Of a stretch of 64,000 bases of DNA, positions 17,660 to 27,191 are shown piece after piece. Within the stretch, counting starts at the first letter, position 1; each line of letters starts with the position of its first letter. Position numbers and translations under genes: made by a program. Origin of the DNA: Chryseobacterium hagamense (GTDB lineage Bacteria > Bacteroidota > Bacteroidia > Flavobacteriales > Weeksellaceae); assembly GCF_007991455.1 (NCBI RefSeq), contig NZ_BJYJ01000001.1:1-64000 (forward strand), given 5' to 3'. The notes below the pieces were generated by a model. The model worked only from the letters and a program-made list of their open reading frames with translations. It did no database searches and was not told the origin of the DNA.

Positions 17660-18683
17660 TTGAATAAAGATATGGGCAGCTTAATGCGTCTTCCGTTCCC
17701 GCTTTTTTGCAAATTTGCCAACGCATTTTCCAGCACTAAAATCTGCAAAAAGAGCTCCACTCAAGCCGGGCTGCGAGAAATCAGGGAAGGAAATTCATCG
17801 ATTCAAATAGAAAAATAAATCAAAAGAGATAGATTCGCCGTTCCAAACAAATTGATTATAATAAAAATCAGAAGATAAATATTTTTTTCGAAGGACAAGT
17901 GAATTTGCTCTGATGTTTACTTTTTACAGATCGCCCCTACGGAGCTTGATGCTCTGGAATCAATTTTTCTATTAACAGTTCGCCACGCTGTGGCTTTAAT
18001 TTAATAGGCTTAGAATAATAAATGCTCCATAGGATCAAACTGATAATAGATTTAGAGAATTCAGTATCAAAAAACTTCGTAGAGATGACCTGTACAGGTT
18101 TTAATATTAATGATTCAAAATCTGGTAGAAACAGAAAAAACATTAAATGCAATTTTCTTATTCAATTACGTCTAAAGTCCTTTGCTGATTTGCGAACTTA
18201 AAAAAGTCGGTAGCACAAAACCTTAGCGGGCTTTGCGTTAAAAACCAACAGCAACCAAGAAATTGGACGATTATTAAACAATTTCGAAAGCCTGATTTGT
18301 ATTAATTATTTTAGAAAAAGTCCTGTAAAAGGTAAGCTATCAAGTGGTAAATTCCTTTGCTGAGTTTACGCCTTTGCGAACTTAAAAAAGTCGGTAGCAC
18401 AAAACCTTAGCGGGCTTTGCGTTAAAAACCAACAACCAACTGATTTGTCGATTATTAAATAATTTGAAAGCCTGATTTATATTTATGATTTCAAAAAGGT
18501 CTTATAAAAACAAAGCTAATGTCAGTGGGCTTATGCATGACGCCGGTTCTCAAAACAATTTGAAATCGTTGTGAAATTTCTTTGCTGAGTTACTTCTTTG
18601 CGAACTTAAAAAAACAGTCAGTAGTACAAAACCTTAGCGGGCTTTGCGTTAAAAAAAACAACAACAACCAACAGATTTAAACA
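17660..18683. repeat. repeat-rich gap splitting the transketolase pair, with three-copy repeat
   Basis: There is no credible gene. Three direct repeat units share the core GCGAACTTAAAAAAGTCGG..ACAAAACCTTAGCGGGCTTTGCGTTAAA, with cores at 18191-18246, 18376-18431 and 18600-18656. The units are 185-224 bases apart and also share flanking text such as GAAAGCCTGATTT. At 17926-18002 there are reverse-strand copies of the CGACCTGTTAATAG repeat. The final unit ends only 20 bases before the C-terminal subunit ATG. Confidence 0.75.
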
Positions 18684-19673
18684 ATGAAAAAATATACCTA
18701 CACAGAAAAAAAAGATACCCGGAGCGGTTTCGGGGCCGGCCTGGCAGAACTGGCCGATAAAAACCAGGAAGTCGTGGCGCTTTGCGCCGACCTCATCGGT
18801 TCCCTGAAAATGGAAAAGTTCATCGAGAAAGCACCTGAACGGTTTTTCCAGGTCGGCATTGCCGAAGCCAATATGATCGGAATGGCCGCAGGCCTGGCCA
18901 TCGAAGGTAAAATTCCGTTCACCGGAACGTTTGCCAACTTTTCCACGGGACGCGTTTACGACCAGATCCGTCAGTCGGTGGCGTATTCCGGGAAAAATGT
19001 GAAAATCTGTGCTTCTCACGCCGGGCTTACCTTAGGGGAAGACGGGGCTACCCACCAGATCCTGGAAGATATCGGCCTGATGAAGATGCTCCCGGGAATG
19101 ACGGTCATCAATACCTGCGATTACAACCAGACCAAAGCGGCTACTATAGCGATTGCCGATTATGACGGTCCGGTGTACCTGAGATTCGGAAGACCGGTGA
19201 TTCCTGTTTTTACGGATGAAAACCAGATTTTTGAAATCGGCAAAGCCTGGATGGTGAACGAAGGAAAAGAAGTCACGATTGTGGCGACAGGGCATCTGGT
19301 TTGGGAAGCCATCAGAGCCGGAGAAATCCTGGAAGAGCAGGGGATTGATGCGGAAATCATCAACATCCACACCATCAAGCCGCTGGATACGGAAGCCATT
19401 CTTAATTCGGTTAAAAAAACAGGCTGTATCGTTACTGCTGAAGAACACAACCGGTTAGGCGGCTTAGGAGACAGTGTAGCACAGCTTCTCATCACCGAAC
19501 ACCTGGCACCGCAGGAATATGTTGCGGTAAACGACAGTTTCGGAGAAAGCGGAACGCCTGACCAGCTGATGGAAAAATATGGATTGACGGCCGGCGATAT
19601 CGTAAAAGCCGCTAAAAAAGTAATGAAACGGAAATTAGGCTTTAAGCATAATTTCAACGAAGGCTCGAAGTAG
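18684..19673 (+). CDS. transketolase, C-terminal (pyrimidine-binding) subunit
   Basis: A 329-residue partner of the 16814 subunit. It contains the PYR domain with the catalytic glutamate region FFQVGIAEANMIGMAAGLA and the C-terminal transketolase domain with GCIVTAEEHNRLGGLG. The last residues, about FNEGSK and the stop, lie in DNA matching the end of the MITE family A element (from TTCAACG at 19653), so the natural C-terminus has probably been replaced or extended by the insertion. The core enzyme is intact and should be functional. Confidence 0.92.
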   Translation: MKKYTYTEKKDTRSGFGAGLAELADKNQEVVALCADLIGSLKMEKFIEKAPERFFQVGIAEANMIGMAAGLAIEGKIPFTGTFANFSTGRVYDQIRQSVAYSGKNVKICASHAGLTLGEDGATHQILEDIGLMKMLPGMTVINTCDYNQTKAATIAIADYDGPVYLRFGRPVIPVFTDENQIFEIGKAWMVNEGKEVTIVATGHLVWEAIRAGEILEEQGIDAEIINIHTIKPLDTEAILNSVKKTGCIVTAEEHNRLGGLGDSVAQLLITEHLAPQEYVAVNDSFGESGTPDQLMEKYGLTAGDIVKAAKKVMKRKLGFKHNFNEGSK

Positions 19674-19724
19674 AATTCGGATTGATAGCCGGATGCCGGA
19701 TGCCGGGATTTCCTATTGTCAATT
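19653..19724 (+). repeat. MITE family A fragment overlapping the transketolase stop
   Basis: TTCAACGAAGGCTCGAAGTAG..GGATTGATAG followed by CCGGATGCCGG and TATTGTCAA matches the first 70-80 bases of the element, as at 27334. It begins inside the transketolase gene and supplies its last six codons and the stop. Confidence 0.6.
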
Positions 19725-19777
19725 AAAGGAGGTATGAATTTATTAAGTGAAATCGTTTATCAACTCATCAAAAAAGA

Positions 19778-20761
19778 ATGGATAAAATACGTTGGGGCAT
19801 TCTGGGAACAGGAACTATTGCGCATAAGTTTGCATCGGACCTGAAACGGGTGGAAAATGCCGAACTGACGGCAGCAGGTTCCCGTTCGCTGCAGAGTGCG
19901 GAAGCTTTCTGCAGAGAATTTGATATTCCGTTAAGTTTCGGAAGCTATGAAGAACTGGCAGCACATAACGAAATCGACATTGTTTATATTGCTACGCCCA
20001 ATCATCTCCATCATCCCAATACTTTACTTTGCCTGAACCATGGAAAAGCCGTGCTCTGTGAAAAACCGTTTGCCCTGAATGCACGACAGGCTTCGGAAAT
20101 GATAACGCTGGCCCGTCGGAAAAATATATTTCTGATGGATGCCTTGTGGACAAAGTTTCTCCCCCATTATCAGAAAATGCTGGAAATGGTCAGAAGCGGG
20201 AAGCTGGGAGCTATAAAAATGGTCCGTGCCAATTTCGGTTTTCAGGCCAATGCGGAACCGGATTCCCGTCTGTTAAATCCTGAAATGGGCGGCGGCTCGC
20301 TGATGGATATCGGGATTTACAACGTGTTCACCGCTTTGGACATTCTGGGAGAGCCGGATGAGATCAGTGTCAGCATCAATGCTACGGAACAGGGGATCGA
20401 CGAACAATGCGCTGTTGTCTTTAAGTACAACAGTGGAGCGATGGCCAGCTTATTTTCGTCAATTTCTGCAAATGTGGAAACGGAAGTGGAAATCTGCGGA
20501 ACGCTGGGCCGGCTGAAATTAACGGCACCTTTCTACGATTCAGCATCTGTTCTGGAACATGAGGCTGATGGAAAAAAGAACTTTATCATGACAGAGAAAG
20601 AAGAGGGTTTGGGCTATCAGTATGAAGCCCGGCATGCGACCGGCTGTCTTTTAGAAGGAAGTGCTGAAACTATGGTGGTTCCTCATGATTACAGTATTTT
20701 GCTGATGAAGACTTTAGATAAAATACGGGATCTTGCCGGAATCGTATTTCCGGATATGTGA
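19778..20761 (+). CDS. Gfo/Idh/MocA family oxidoreductase
   Basis: A 327-residue NAD(P)-dependent dehydrogenase. The Rossmann start is RWGILGTGTIAHKFASDL, the EKP motif with the catalytic lysine is CEKPFALN near residue 96, and the C-terminal beta-sheet domain carries GGGSLMDIGIYN. Closest in character to the dihydrodiol/D-xylose 1-dehydrogenase branch, which would suit a pentose block, but sugar specificity cannot be read from sequence alone. It lies between transketolase and galK. Confidence 0.8.
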   Translation: MDKIRWGILGTGTIAHKFASDLKRVENAELTAAGSRSLQSAEAFCREFDIPLSFGSYEELAAHNEIDIVYIATPNHLHHPNTLLCLNHGKAVLCEKPFALNARQASEMITLARRKNIFLMDALWTKFLPHYQKMLEMVRSGKLGAIKMVRANFGFQANAEPDSRLLNPEMGGGSLMDIGIYNVFTALDILGEPDEISVSINATEQGIDEQCAVVFKYNSGAMASLFSSISANVETEVEICGTLGRLKLTAPFYDSASVLEHEADGKKNFIMTEKEEGLGYQYEARHATGCLLEGSAETMVVPHDYSILLMKTLDKIRDLAGIVFPDM

Positions 20762-20841
20762 CGCTTTCAATTGCTCAGAAATAGCTACCTTTAGCCCTTA
20801 TTTTAAAACTTAAATTTTCCATCCAAATATAAAGCAGGTTT

Positions 20842-22029
20842 ATGCAGGAACAATTAATCAACGATACTTCGGAAGCATTCCGGTCGGTATTCCAATCGGA
20901 ACCGGAACGTCTTTTCCTGGCTCCGGGAAGAATTAACATCATCGGTGAACACGTGGATTACAGCGATGGTTTTGTACTGCCGGCGGCTATCGACAAATAC
21001 ATCTGTTTTGCCGTGAAGCAGACGGAAGATTCCGGAACCTGTACTTTTTATGCCAAAGATTTTAACGAGTCTTTCAGCTTTCAGGTTAGCGAAAAACAGG
21101 TTCCGGTTGCTCAGATGTGGGTTAATTATTTATTGGGGGTTTTCAACGCCATCCAGGAGTCGGGCAAAGAGATCGGAGGCCTGCAGATTGCTTTCAGCAG
21201 TAGCATCCCGATGGGTTCGGGGCTGTCTTCTTCAGCAGCTTTGGAATGCGGGTTTGCCTACATCCTGAATGAACTTTTTAATCTGAATTTTACCAAAAAG
21301 GAACTGGCCCTCATCGGTCAGAAATCCGAACATACCTTTGTCGGCGTAAACTGCGGGATCATGGATCAGTTTTCATCCGTTTTTGGAAAGGAACATCAGG
21401 TGATGATGCTGGACTGTCATTCCCTGGACCATCAGTATTTTGAAGCCAATCTCAAAGGGTACAGCCTTGTCCTTTTCGACAGCTGCGTGAAACATACGCA
21501 CCTTACTTCCGGCTACAACAACCGGCGGAAAGATGTAGACCTGGGAAAAAAAATATTGTGGGAAAAGTTCCCTTCCGCAAGCAAATTCAGGGATTTCAGT
21601 TTTGAAATGCTGGACGAAGCGAGAACGGAAATGGGAGAGGTTGCTTACAAAAGATGTTTTTACCTTTTAAAGGAAATCAAAAGGGTAGAAGAAGCTGCAA
21701 AAGCTTTATCGGAAGGCAATGCCGGATATCTGGGTAAGCTTCTGAACGAAACCCACACCGGGCTTTCCACGGAATTTGAGGTAAGCTGTGAAGAGCTTGA
21801 TTTTATGGTAGGGGAAACAATAAAACATACCGGTGTTACGGGAGCAAGAATGATGGGCGGCGGCTTCGGCGGATGCAGCATCAACCTGATCAGGGATGAA
21901 TATGTAAATGAAGTAATCGAAAGTATATCAGTAAAATACAAAGCTGCTTTCGGTATTGAAATGAAAGTATACCGGGTAAAAATATCGGACGGAATCAATG
22001 AATACAGTAGAAATGAACACATCCTTTAA
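20842..22029 (+). CDS. galK: galactokinase
   Basis: A 395-residue GHMP kinase. It shows the galactokinase signature GRINIIGEHVDYSDGFVLP, the ATP-binding SIPMGSGLSSSAALE, and the third motif GARMMGGGFGGCSI. It phosphorylates galactose to galactose-1-phosphate, the first step of the Leloir pathway. Its end overlaps the galT start by 32 bases. The next step is encoded directly downstream, but galE and a mutarotase are not in the window. Confidence 0.95.
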   Translation: MQEQLINDTSEAFRSVFQSEPERLFLAPGRINIIGEHVDYSDGFVLPAAIDKYICFAVKQTEDSGTCTFYAKDFNESFSFQVSEKQVPVAQMWVNYLLGVFNAIQESGKEIGGLQIAFSSSIPMGSGLSSSAALECGFAYILNELFNLNFTKKELALIGQKSEHTFVGVNCGIMDQFSSVFGKEHQVMMLDCHSLDHQYFEANLKGYSLVLFDSCVKHTHLTSGYNNRRKDVDLGKKILWEKFPSASKFRDFSFEMLDEARTEMGEVAYKRCFYLLKEIKRVEEAAKALSEGNAGYLGKLLNETHTGLSTEFEVSCEELDFMVGETIKHTGVTGARMMGGGFGGCSINLIRDEYVNEVIESISVKYKAAFGIEMKVYRVKISDGINEYSRNEHIL

Positions 22030-23062
22030 TCAGAAACAGCATCCGCACAGAAGATACAATCCGCTTTTGGATGAATGGATCCTGGTGTCTCCGCAACGTG
22101 CCAACCGGCCATGGCAGGGTCAGACCGAAGAGAAAACGGAGGAATCCCTTCCGGCACATGATGAAAACTGCTACCTGTGTCCGGGCAATGTCCGCGTCAA
22201 TGGTGAAAGGAATCCGGAATACAAAGGTGTTTATGTCTTTAACAACGACTTCGGTTCGCTGATGAAAGAGGAGGTAGACGCTTCCGTAGAATCCTCGGGC
22301 TTCTTTACTTTACAGCCGGAACGGGGAATCAACCGGGTGATCTGCTTTTCCGACAACCATAGCCTCACACTGCCTGAAATGGAACCGGATGCTATAAAAA
22401 ACGTTGTTGAGGTCTGGCAAAGGCAGTATGAAGAACTGGGAAGTCTTGATTACATCAACCATGTCCAGATTTTTGAGAACAAAGGCCAGATGATGGGCTG
22501 CAGCAACCCGCATCCGCACGGCCAGATCTGGGCGCAGTCTTCCATTCCTTCCATCATTTCAAAAACCCAGGAAAACCTGAAGAAATACTTTGAAAAAAAC
22601 GGCACTTCGCTGTTGGAGGATTATGTTAAAAAGGAACTTGAGGCCGGGGAAAGGATTATTCTGGAAAATGAAGATTTTGTAGCAGTCGTTCCTTTCTGGG
22701 CCGTCTGGCCGTACGAGACGATGATTGTAAGCAAACGTAAAATTGAAAATATCCTGCATTTTTCCGAAGCCGGGAAGGTTTCCCTGGCCTCGATGATTAA
22801 GGATTTAACCACTAAGTATGATAATCTTTTTGAGATTTCATTTCCCTATTCAGCCGGGATCCACCAGTCGCCCACCGATGGGAAACCGCATCCGGAATGG
22901 CATTTCCACATGCATTTTTATCCTCCGCTGCTGCGGAATGCAGAAGTGAAGAAATTCATGGTCGGTTACGAAATGCTGGCCGAGCCGCAACGGGATATCA
23001 CCCCGGAACAGAGTGCCGGGGTACTGAAAAGCCTTCCGGTTGTCCATTACAAAAGCAAATAA
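21998..23062 (+). CDS. galT: UDP-glucose--hexose-1-phosphate uridylyltransferase
   Basis: A 354-residue HIT-superfamily transferase. The active-site triad is in CSNPHPHGQIWAQSS, the metal-binding cysteines in CYLCPGNVRVNGERNP and the substrate segment in SPQRANRPWQGQ. It converts galactose-1-phosphate plus UDP-glucose into UDP-galactose and glucose-1-phosphate. The first ATG at 21998 lies inside galK; a second in-frame ATG at 22013 is equally possible. Translational coupling to galK is likely either way. A clear terminator follows. Confidence 0.95.
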   Translation: MNTVEMNTSFNQKQHPHRRYNPLLDEWILVSPQRANRPWQGQTEEKTEESLPAHDENCYLCPGNVRVNGERNPEYKGVYVFNNDFGSLMKEEVDASVESSGFFTLQPERGINRVICFSDNHSLTLPEMEPDAIKNVVEVWQRQYEELGSLDYINHVQIFENKGQMMGCSNPHPHGQIWAQSSIPSIISKTQENLKKYFEKNGTSLLEDYVKKELEAGERIILENEDFVAVVPFWAVWPYETMIVSKRKIENILHFSEAGKVSLASMIKDLTTKYDNLFEISFPYSAGIHQSPTDGKPHPEWHFHMHFYPPLLRNAEVKKFMVGYEMLAEPQRDITPEQSAGVLKSLPVVHYKSK

Positions 23063-23069
23063 GACAAAG

Positions 23070-23100
23070 AGGCTGCTATCACAGGATAAGCAGCCTTTTT
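23070..23100 (+). terminator. terminator after galT
   Basis: AGGCTGCT / AGCAGCCT stem, 11-base loop, then TTTTT. It closes the transaldolase-to-galT operon. The remaining gap to 23384 holds no gene or recognised repeat. Confidence 0.85.
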
Positions 23101-23384
23101 CAGGTCAGATTCAGTCATGCGTTGAAATGAATTTGAACGGTAACGCAGCTTTAACCACCAAGAGAGATGAAGGAATTAAAATGTGATTAAGAAAAATCAA
23201 GGATTTTTATTTAGCGTGAAGCTTAAGCAAATCTGATCCTCAGTTTTCCTAAATATCTTATCAGCTCTTAATGGTTTTAGCGTATCTGAAGCCAGATAGT
23301 AGATGGGTACCTTAAGGCTATGGAATGTGAGTGAAAAAAGCTTCCATCTCCCAGCCAAATCATCTGATTTCTAATTCTAAAAAA

Positions 23385-23789
23385 TTACGCTCCGAATTTC
23401 TCCACCGCTTCCTTAGAGACCGGCGTAAAGAAATTCACCAGGTTACCGTCGGGATCCCTGACAAGAAGCGACCGGTTTCCCCAGGGCATCGTGGTGGGTT
23501 CCTGAACTACCGGAATGGATGCGTCGTTTTTCAGCCGGTCAGACACTTCATCCACATCATCCACTAAAAACTCGATAATAGCCGTTCGGTTCGCAGCAGC
23601 TTCTGCAATGTCCTCACCACCGAATAACTGCAGGGTACGGGTGCTCCCGATCGCGAGAGTGGCCACCGGTGTCTTTATTTCTGCAAAATCTTCGGTATAC
23701 CGTATCGCCTCAAGGCCCGTTACTTTTTCATAAAAACCGGCCAGGCTGCTGGCATCAGCCGTAATAATACGCAGGGAAGTTAATTTCAT
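23385..23789 (-). CDS. VOC-family (glyoxalase/bleomycin resistance-like) protein
   Basis: A 134-residue protein with two beta-alpha-beta-beta-beta repeats typical of the vicinal oxygen chelate fold. The first half runs LRIITADASSLAGFYEKVTG and the second has IEFLVDDVDEVSDRL and LLVRDPDGNLVNFFTPV. Members bind a metal and act on small molecules or bind drugs. The substrate here is unknown. It is monocistronic. Confidence 0.85.
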   Translation of the reverse strand: MKLTSLRIITADASSLAGFYEKVTGLEAIRYTEDFAEIKTPVATLAIGSTRTLQLFGGEDIAEAAANRTAIIEFLVDDVDEVSDRLKNDASIPVVQEPTTMPWGNRSLLVRDPDGNLVNFFTPVSKEAVEKFGA

Positions 23790-23954
23790 TTTTCTGATTT
23801 TTAAAATTATGCACCAAAGATAAGCAGGTCCCGTGACAAGGGGGTGTCAGTAGAGGTTTGTTTTGCTACACCTGTTAATCATTTTTTACTGTATGGTAAC
23901 TTGAACGGTATTCAACTACATCCAGCCGGAATTCGGTTTGGTCTTCTGTTAAAA

Positions 23955-24143
23955 TAACGTGAATTCGACCGTATTTAATTTAAATTTAGCTGTTTAGTAA
24001 AAAAAATCAGGTTAATTCAGTCAGGTTTTTTTTAAGAGAATTCTCTTTGATAGAATGACAAATATTTCGCCTGATCAGCAACACCTTCTGATTGTATTTT
24101 GACAAAAGAATTTCCGGCATCCGGTTTCCTTTTCCCAGCTATT
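23955..24143 (-). repeat. MITE family A partial copy, reverse orientation
   Basis: It begins with the terminus TAACGTGAATTCGACCGTAT and continues to TTTCCGGCATCCGGTTTCC. The middle is shortened and the far terminus is missing. It occupies most of the gap 23790-24254. Confidence 0.7.
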
Positions 24144-24230
24144 ACCTGATGTATCCTTCGGTTTCAATAAGGCTATAATTAAAAAGATTAAAATCTATCG
24201 TAACGAAGTGTGGTATGATATTTTTATGGT

Positions 24231-24238
24231 TATCTTTG
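24231..24238 (+). promoter_or_regulatory. -7 promoter element of the histidine kinase gene
   Basis: TATCTTTG, a perfect TAnnTTTG element 17 bases before the ATG at 24255. No TTG at standard spacing. Confidence 0.5.
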
Positions 24239-24254
24239 ATTAATCTAAATAAAT

Positions 24255-26288
24255 ATGAATTTCCCTGATCAGATTCACGCAGGCGAACTCCTGTCTGTCT
24301 TATTTTATTCTCCTAATGCGACCGCGGTATATCAAGACGAGGATGTAAAGATCTTGAGCGCCAATGAAGCCATGCTTAAATTCTGGGGGAAAAGCCGGGA
24401 AATTATCGGAAGGGATTTCTGTTCTGCTTTGCCTGAACTGGATGGGCAGCCTTTTTTTGAAATTCTGAGAAAGGTCTGGCTGTCCGGAGAAACCTTTATT
24501 GCCAAAGATTATCCTGCCGTCCTGCTGACCAATGGTTTTCCGGAACAGTTTTATTTTGATTTCGAATACAGGGCGATTTTAGGTCCTGACGGAAAAACAA
24601 AATATATCCTGCATACAGCCTCTGAAGTTACCGAACGGAGAGAAGCTCTGAAAATGGTAGAGGAAAAATCCAGGTCGGAGCAGAAGCTTATTGATGACCT
24701 GTCGGCACTTAATGCCGAATACCATGTTACAAACGAAGACCTTATTTCCAAACATGAAGAACTTTTTAATGCCAATAGTGAACTTTTAAGAATAAAAAAA
24801 GAATTGCTGACAGCCAACCATACCCTGGCGGAAAATGAAAAACGGTTTAAAACACTGGTTGAGAAATCGCCCGTTGCTATGGCTTCATTACAGGGAGAAA
24901 ACTTTGAAGTGGATATCGTAAATGATAAAGCACTCCGGATCTGGAATAAAGACCGGTCGGTGGTAGGGATGCCCTTATCCGAAGCACTTCCCGAACTGAA
25001 GAATCAGCCTTTTATCGGTATTCTTGAAGAAGTATACGCTACCGGAAAGCCTTATTTCGGCAAAGAATTAAAAATCATGCTGGAGAGAAGCAGCGAACTG
25101 ACGGAATGCTACCTTAATTTTGTATATCAGCCTATTTTAGATGAAAATAATGAAACCGTTTCTATTCTGGTGGTTGCCACTGATGTTACCGAACAGGTAC
25201 AGGCCCGTGAGTCCATCGTTGAAATTAAAAACCGGTTGGAAATTGCGCTGGATGCCAGCCGGTTGGGTTCTACGGAAATCAACCTTTCAACCGGAAGAAT
25301 GGACAGTACCAATCAGTTTAAATACAATTACGGCTACCGGACGGAAGATGAATTTACTTATTTGGACCTGTACCAGTCGATCCTGCCGGAATACCGGAGG
25401 CGTATTAAAGACCTGGTGAAAGATTCCATTAAAAACAATGAAGTATATAAGGCGGAATATCCGGTAAAATGGAAAGACGGTTCCATCCACTGGATTCAGG
25501 CCCACGGAATGCCGAGATTCAACAAAGACGGAGTAGCCGACCGGATGGTAGGGATGAATGCCGATGTTACCGATAAGAAACTGGCCGAGCAGCGTAAAGA
25601 TGATTTCCTGAGTGTCGCCAGTCATGAGCTGAAAACCCCGCTTACCGCAGTAAGGGCATCTATACAGCTGCTGAACCGGATTAAGGAAAAACCGTATTCC
25701 CAGACGCATATCCGGCTGATCGAGCAGTCCGACAAAGGCATTGAAAAGATGTGTGTACTCATCGATGATTTGCTGAACATGAGCCGGCTGGGCCAGGATC
25801 AGCTGATGCTGGAATACCACCATTTCAATCTTTATGAAATGCTGGACAAAAGCTGTCACCATATCCTGCTGGAAGGAAAGAATCAGGTTTCGGTATCAGG
25901 TGACAAGTCGCTGGAAATTTATGCTGACGAACATAGGATCGAACAGGTGGTGATCAATCTCCTTAATAATGCCGTAAAATATGCCAAAGGCTCGAATGAG
26001 ATACACCTTTTTACAGAAGCTGAACCCGACTGTATAAGAGTTTCGGTACGTGATTTCGGACAGGGAATTCCGGAAGCGGTTATTCCGCATCTTTTCGACC
26101 GCTATTACCGAGCGGAGCATATCGGAAAATCCTATTCCGGGCTCGGGCTGGGACTTTATATCTGCTCGGAGATTATTAAAAAGCATTCCGGAAAAATAGG
26201 TGTAATCAGTAAGATGGGCGAGGGAAGCACATTCTGGTTTACCCTTCCGAGGAAGAAATCCGGTAAGGGTCAGGTGATGACAGAATAA
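24255..26288 (+). CDS. PAS-domain sensor histidine kinase
   Basis: A 677-residue cytoplasmic kinase with no membrane segments. Three PAS domains lie at about 15-135, 190-315 and 325-435, with a coiled linker at about 135-190 between the first two. The HisKA domain has the phosphoacceptor H457 in VASHELKTPLTAVRAS, and the HATPase domain ends with DFGQGIPE and GLGLGLYICSEI near residue 628. It should sense a cytoplasmic ligand or redox state through PAS and phosphorylate a response regulator. No regulator gene is adjacent, so it is an orphan whose partner is encoded elsewhere. Confidence 0.9.
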   Translation: MNFPDQIHAGELLSVLFYSPNATAVYQDEDVKILSANEAMLKFWGKSREIIGRDFCSALPELDGQPFFEILRKVWLSGETFIAKDYPAVLLTNGFPEQFYFDFEYRAILGPDGKTKYILHTASEVTERREALKMVEEKSRSEQKLIDDLSALNAEYHVTNEDLISKHEELFNANSELLRIKKELLTANHTLAENEKRFKTLVEKSPVAMASLQGENFEVDIVNDKALRIWNKDRSVVGMPLSEALPELKNQPFIGILEEVYATGKPYFGKELKIMLERSSELTECYLNFVYQPILDENNETVSILVVATDVTEQVQARESIVEIKNRLEIALDASRLGSTEINLSTGRMDSTNQFKYNYGYRTEDEFTYLDLYQSILPEYRRRIKDLVKDSIKNNEVYKAEYPVKWKDGSIHWIQAHGMPRFNKDGVADRMVGMNADVTDKKLAEQRKDDFLSVASHELKTPLTAVRASIQLLNRIKEKPYSQTHIRLIEQSDKGIEKMCVLIDDLLNMSRLGQDQLMLEYHHFNLYEMLDKSCHHILLEGKNQVSVSGDKSLEIYADEHRIEQVVINLLNNAVKYAKGSNEIHLFTEAEPDCIRVSVRDFGQGIPEAVIPHLFDRYYRAEHIGKSYSGLGLGLYICSEIIKKHSGKIGVISKMGEGSTFWFTLPRKKSGKGQVMTE

Positions 26289-26330
26289 TATTTAAAACTG
26301 ATCGAAGATAATATTTAAAACTGATCGAAG
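26286..26330 (+). repeat. short tandem duplication
   Basis: TAATATTTAAAACTGATCGAAG, 22 bases, occurs twice in immediate succession across and after the kinase stop codon. It looks like a recent slippage duplication. Confidence 0.6.
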
Positions 26331-26401
26331 CCTGGGCTTTCTCTTAACTTTTGTCAATTAATAATTACGGGAGGAAAACAATATGGTTCCCGGTTCCTAA
26401 A

Positions 26402-26764
26402 TTAACGTGAACCCGAAGAAGAACCTTGATTAAGCGGGTGGGAGAAGGGTGCCGGAAGTTTCTCTTGTCAAATACATGATGAAAGGTCCTGATCATCAAA
26501 CCGAATAGGTTATCAGAAAATTTTTTATGTAATCCTCAATAACCGGTTTCGGTTATTTTTCATTCAGAGACGGATTAATATCGTTTTAAAGTCCTGAAGG
26601 GCCGGCTTGGTACAGGATAGGATAAAATCCTGTCGGAAACATGAACCGTTTCCTTGTTCTACCAAGATAAGTGGTATCCAAAATCCCGACCGAATCATTC
26701 TGATTTTATTTCTGAGTTAATTAATCGGTTGGATATGATGTCGATACGGTTGAATTCAAGTTAA
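26402..26764 (+). repeat. MITE family A, near-complete copy (about 363 bp)
   Basis: The left end is TTAACGTGAACCCGAAGAAG and the right end GAATTCAAGTTAA, an imperfect inverted repeat. Internal landmarks shared with other copies are GTGCCGGAAGTTTCTCTTGTC, GATCATCAAACCGAA, ACAGGATAGGATAAAATCCTG and TGGATATGATGTCGATACGG. No coding frame of note. It takes up most of the gap 26289-26873. Confidence 0.85.
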
Positions 26765-26821
26765 ATTAATCTGAAATAAAACATTTCACTGTTCTTTAAA
26801 TTTTAAAAAACAGGACACAAA

Positions 26822-26862
26822 AAATCTCCGCTTATAAATCATTTATAAGCGGAGATTTTTTA
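26822..26862 (-). terminator. strong bidirectional terminator hairpin
   Basis: A perfect 18-bp stem AAATCTCCGCTTATAAAT / ATTTATAAGCGGAGATTT with a one-base centre, flanked by A and T runs on both sides. It ends the small membrane-protein gene on the minus strand. Confidence 0.85.
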
Positions 26863-26873
26863 TGGTAGAATAA

Positions 26874-27191
26874 TCAACGATGCCTAACCCCTTTCTGATG
26901 GTAGTTCACCCCCTGATTTGCTGCCTGGTAGTTCTTATTCAGTTTTTCAGTATTCGGCTCGTAATGGTTGGATACATTGATTTTACCCTGTGATTCAGGA
27001 ATGTTGAAATGGACTTCCTTTCCGTTTTTGTACGTCTTATTGTCAAACGTACGGTAAAGCTGATTTTCACCATAGGTATTTCCGTCCGGTGCAGTAAATG
27101 TTTTCGTTTCTCCCTTTTTCTTTTTCAATCCGAAATAAATCAGAGAACCGCCTGCGATTAAGCCTAAGGCTACTTTTATTTTAGTATTCAT
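26874..27191 (-). CDS. small membrane-anchored protein of unknown function
   Basis: The open frame extends to 27293, but the likely start is the ATG at 27191, which gives MNTKIKVALGLIAGGSLIYFGL, one N-terminal membrane helix followed by KKKKG. The 105-residue product continues with a soluble region containing TAPDGNTYGENQLYRTFDNKTY and a polar, Asn-rich tail. No family is recognised. The strong downstream hairpin supports real transcription on this strand. Confidence 0.6.
   Translation of the reverse strand: MNTKIKVALGLIAGGSLIYFGLKKKKGETKTFTAPDGNTYGENQLYRTFDNKTYKNGKEVHFNIPESQGKINVSNHYEPNTEKLNKNYQAANQGVNYHQKGVRHR

Noticed and set aside
17937..18152. 71-residue minus-strand frame
   Set aside because: It crosses the CGACCTGTTAATAG repeat copies and has no gene-like composition.
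18191..18656. CRISPR array
   Set aside because: Three long, diverged repeat units with irregular spacing; no short identical repeats, spacers or cas genes.
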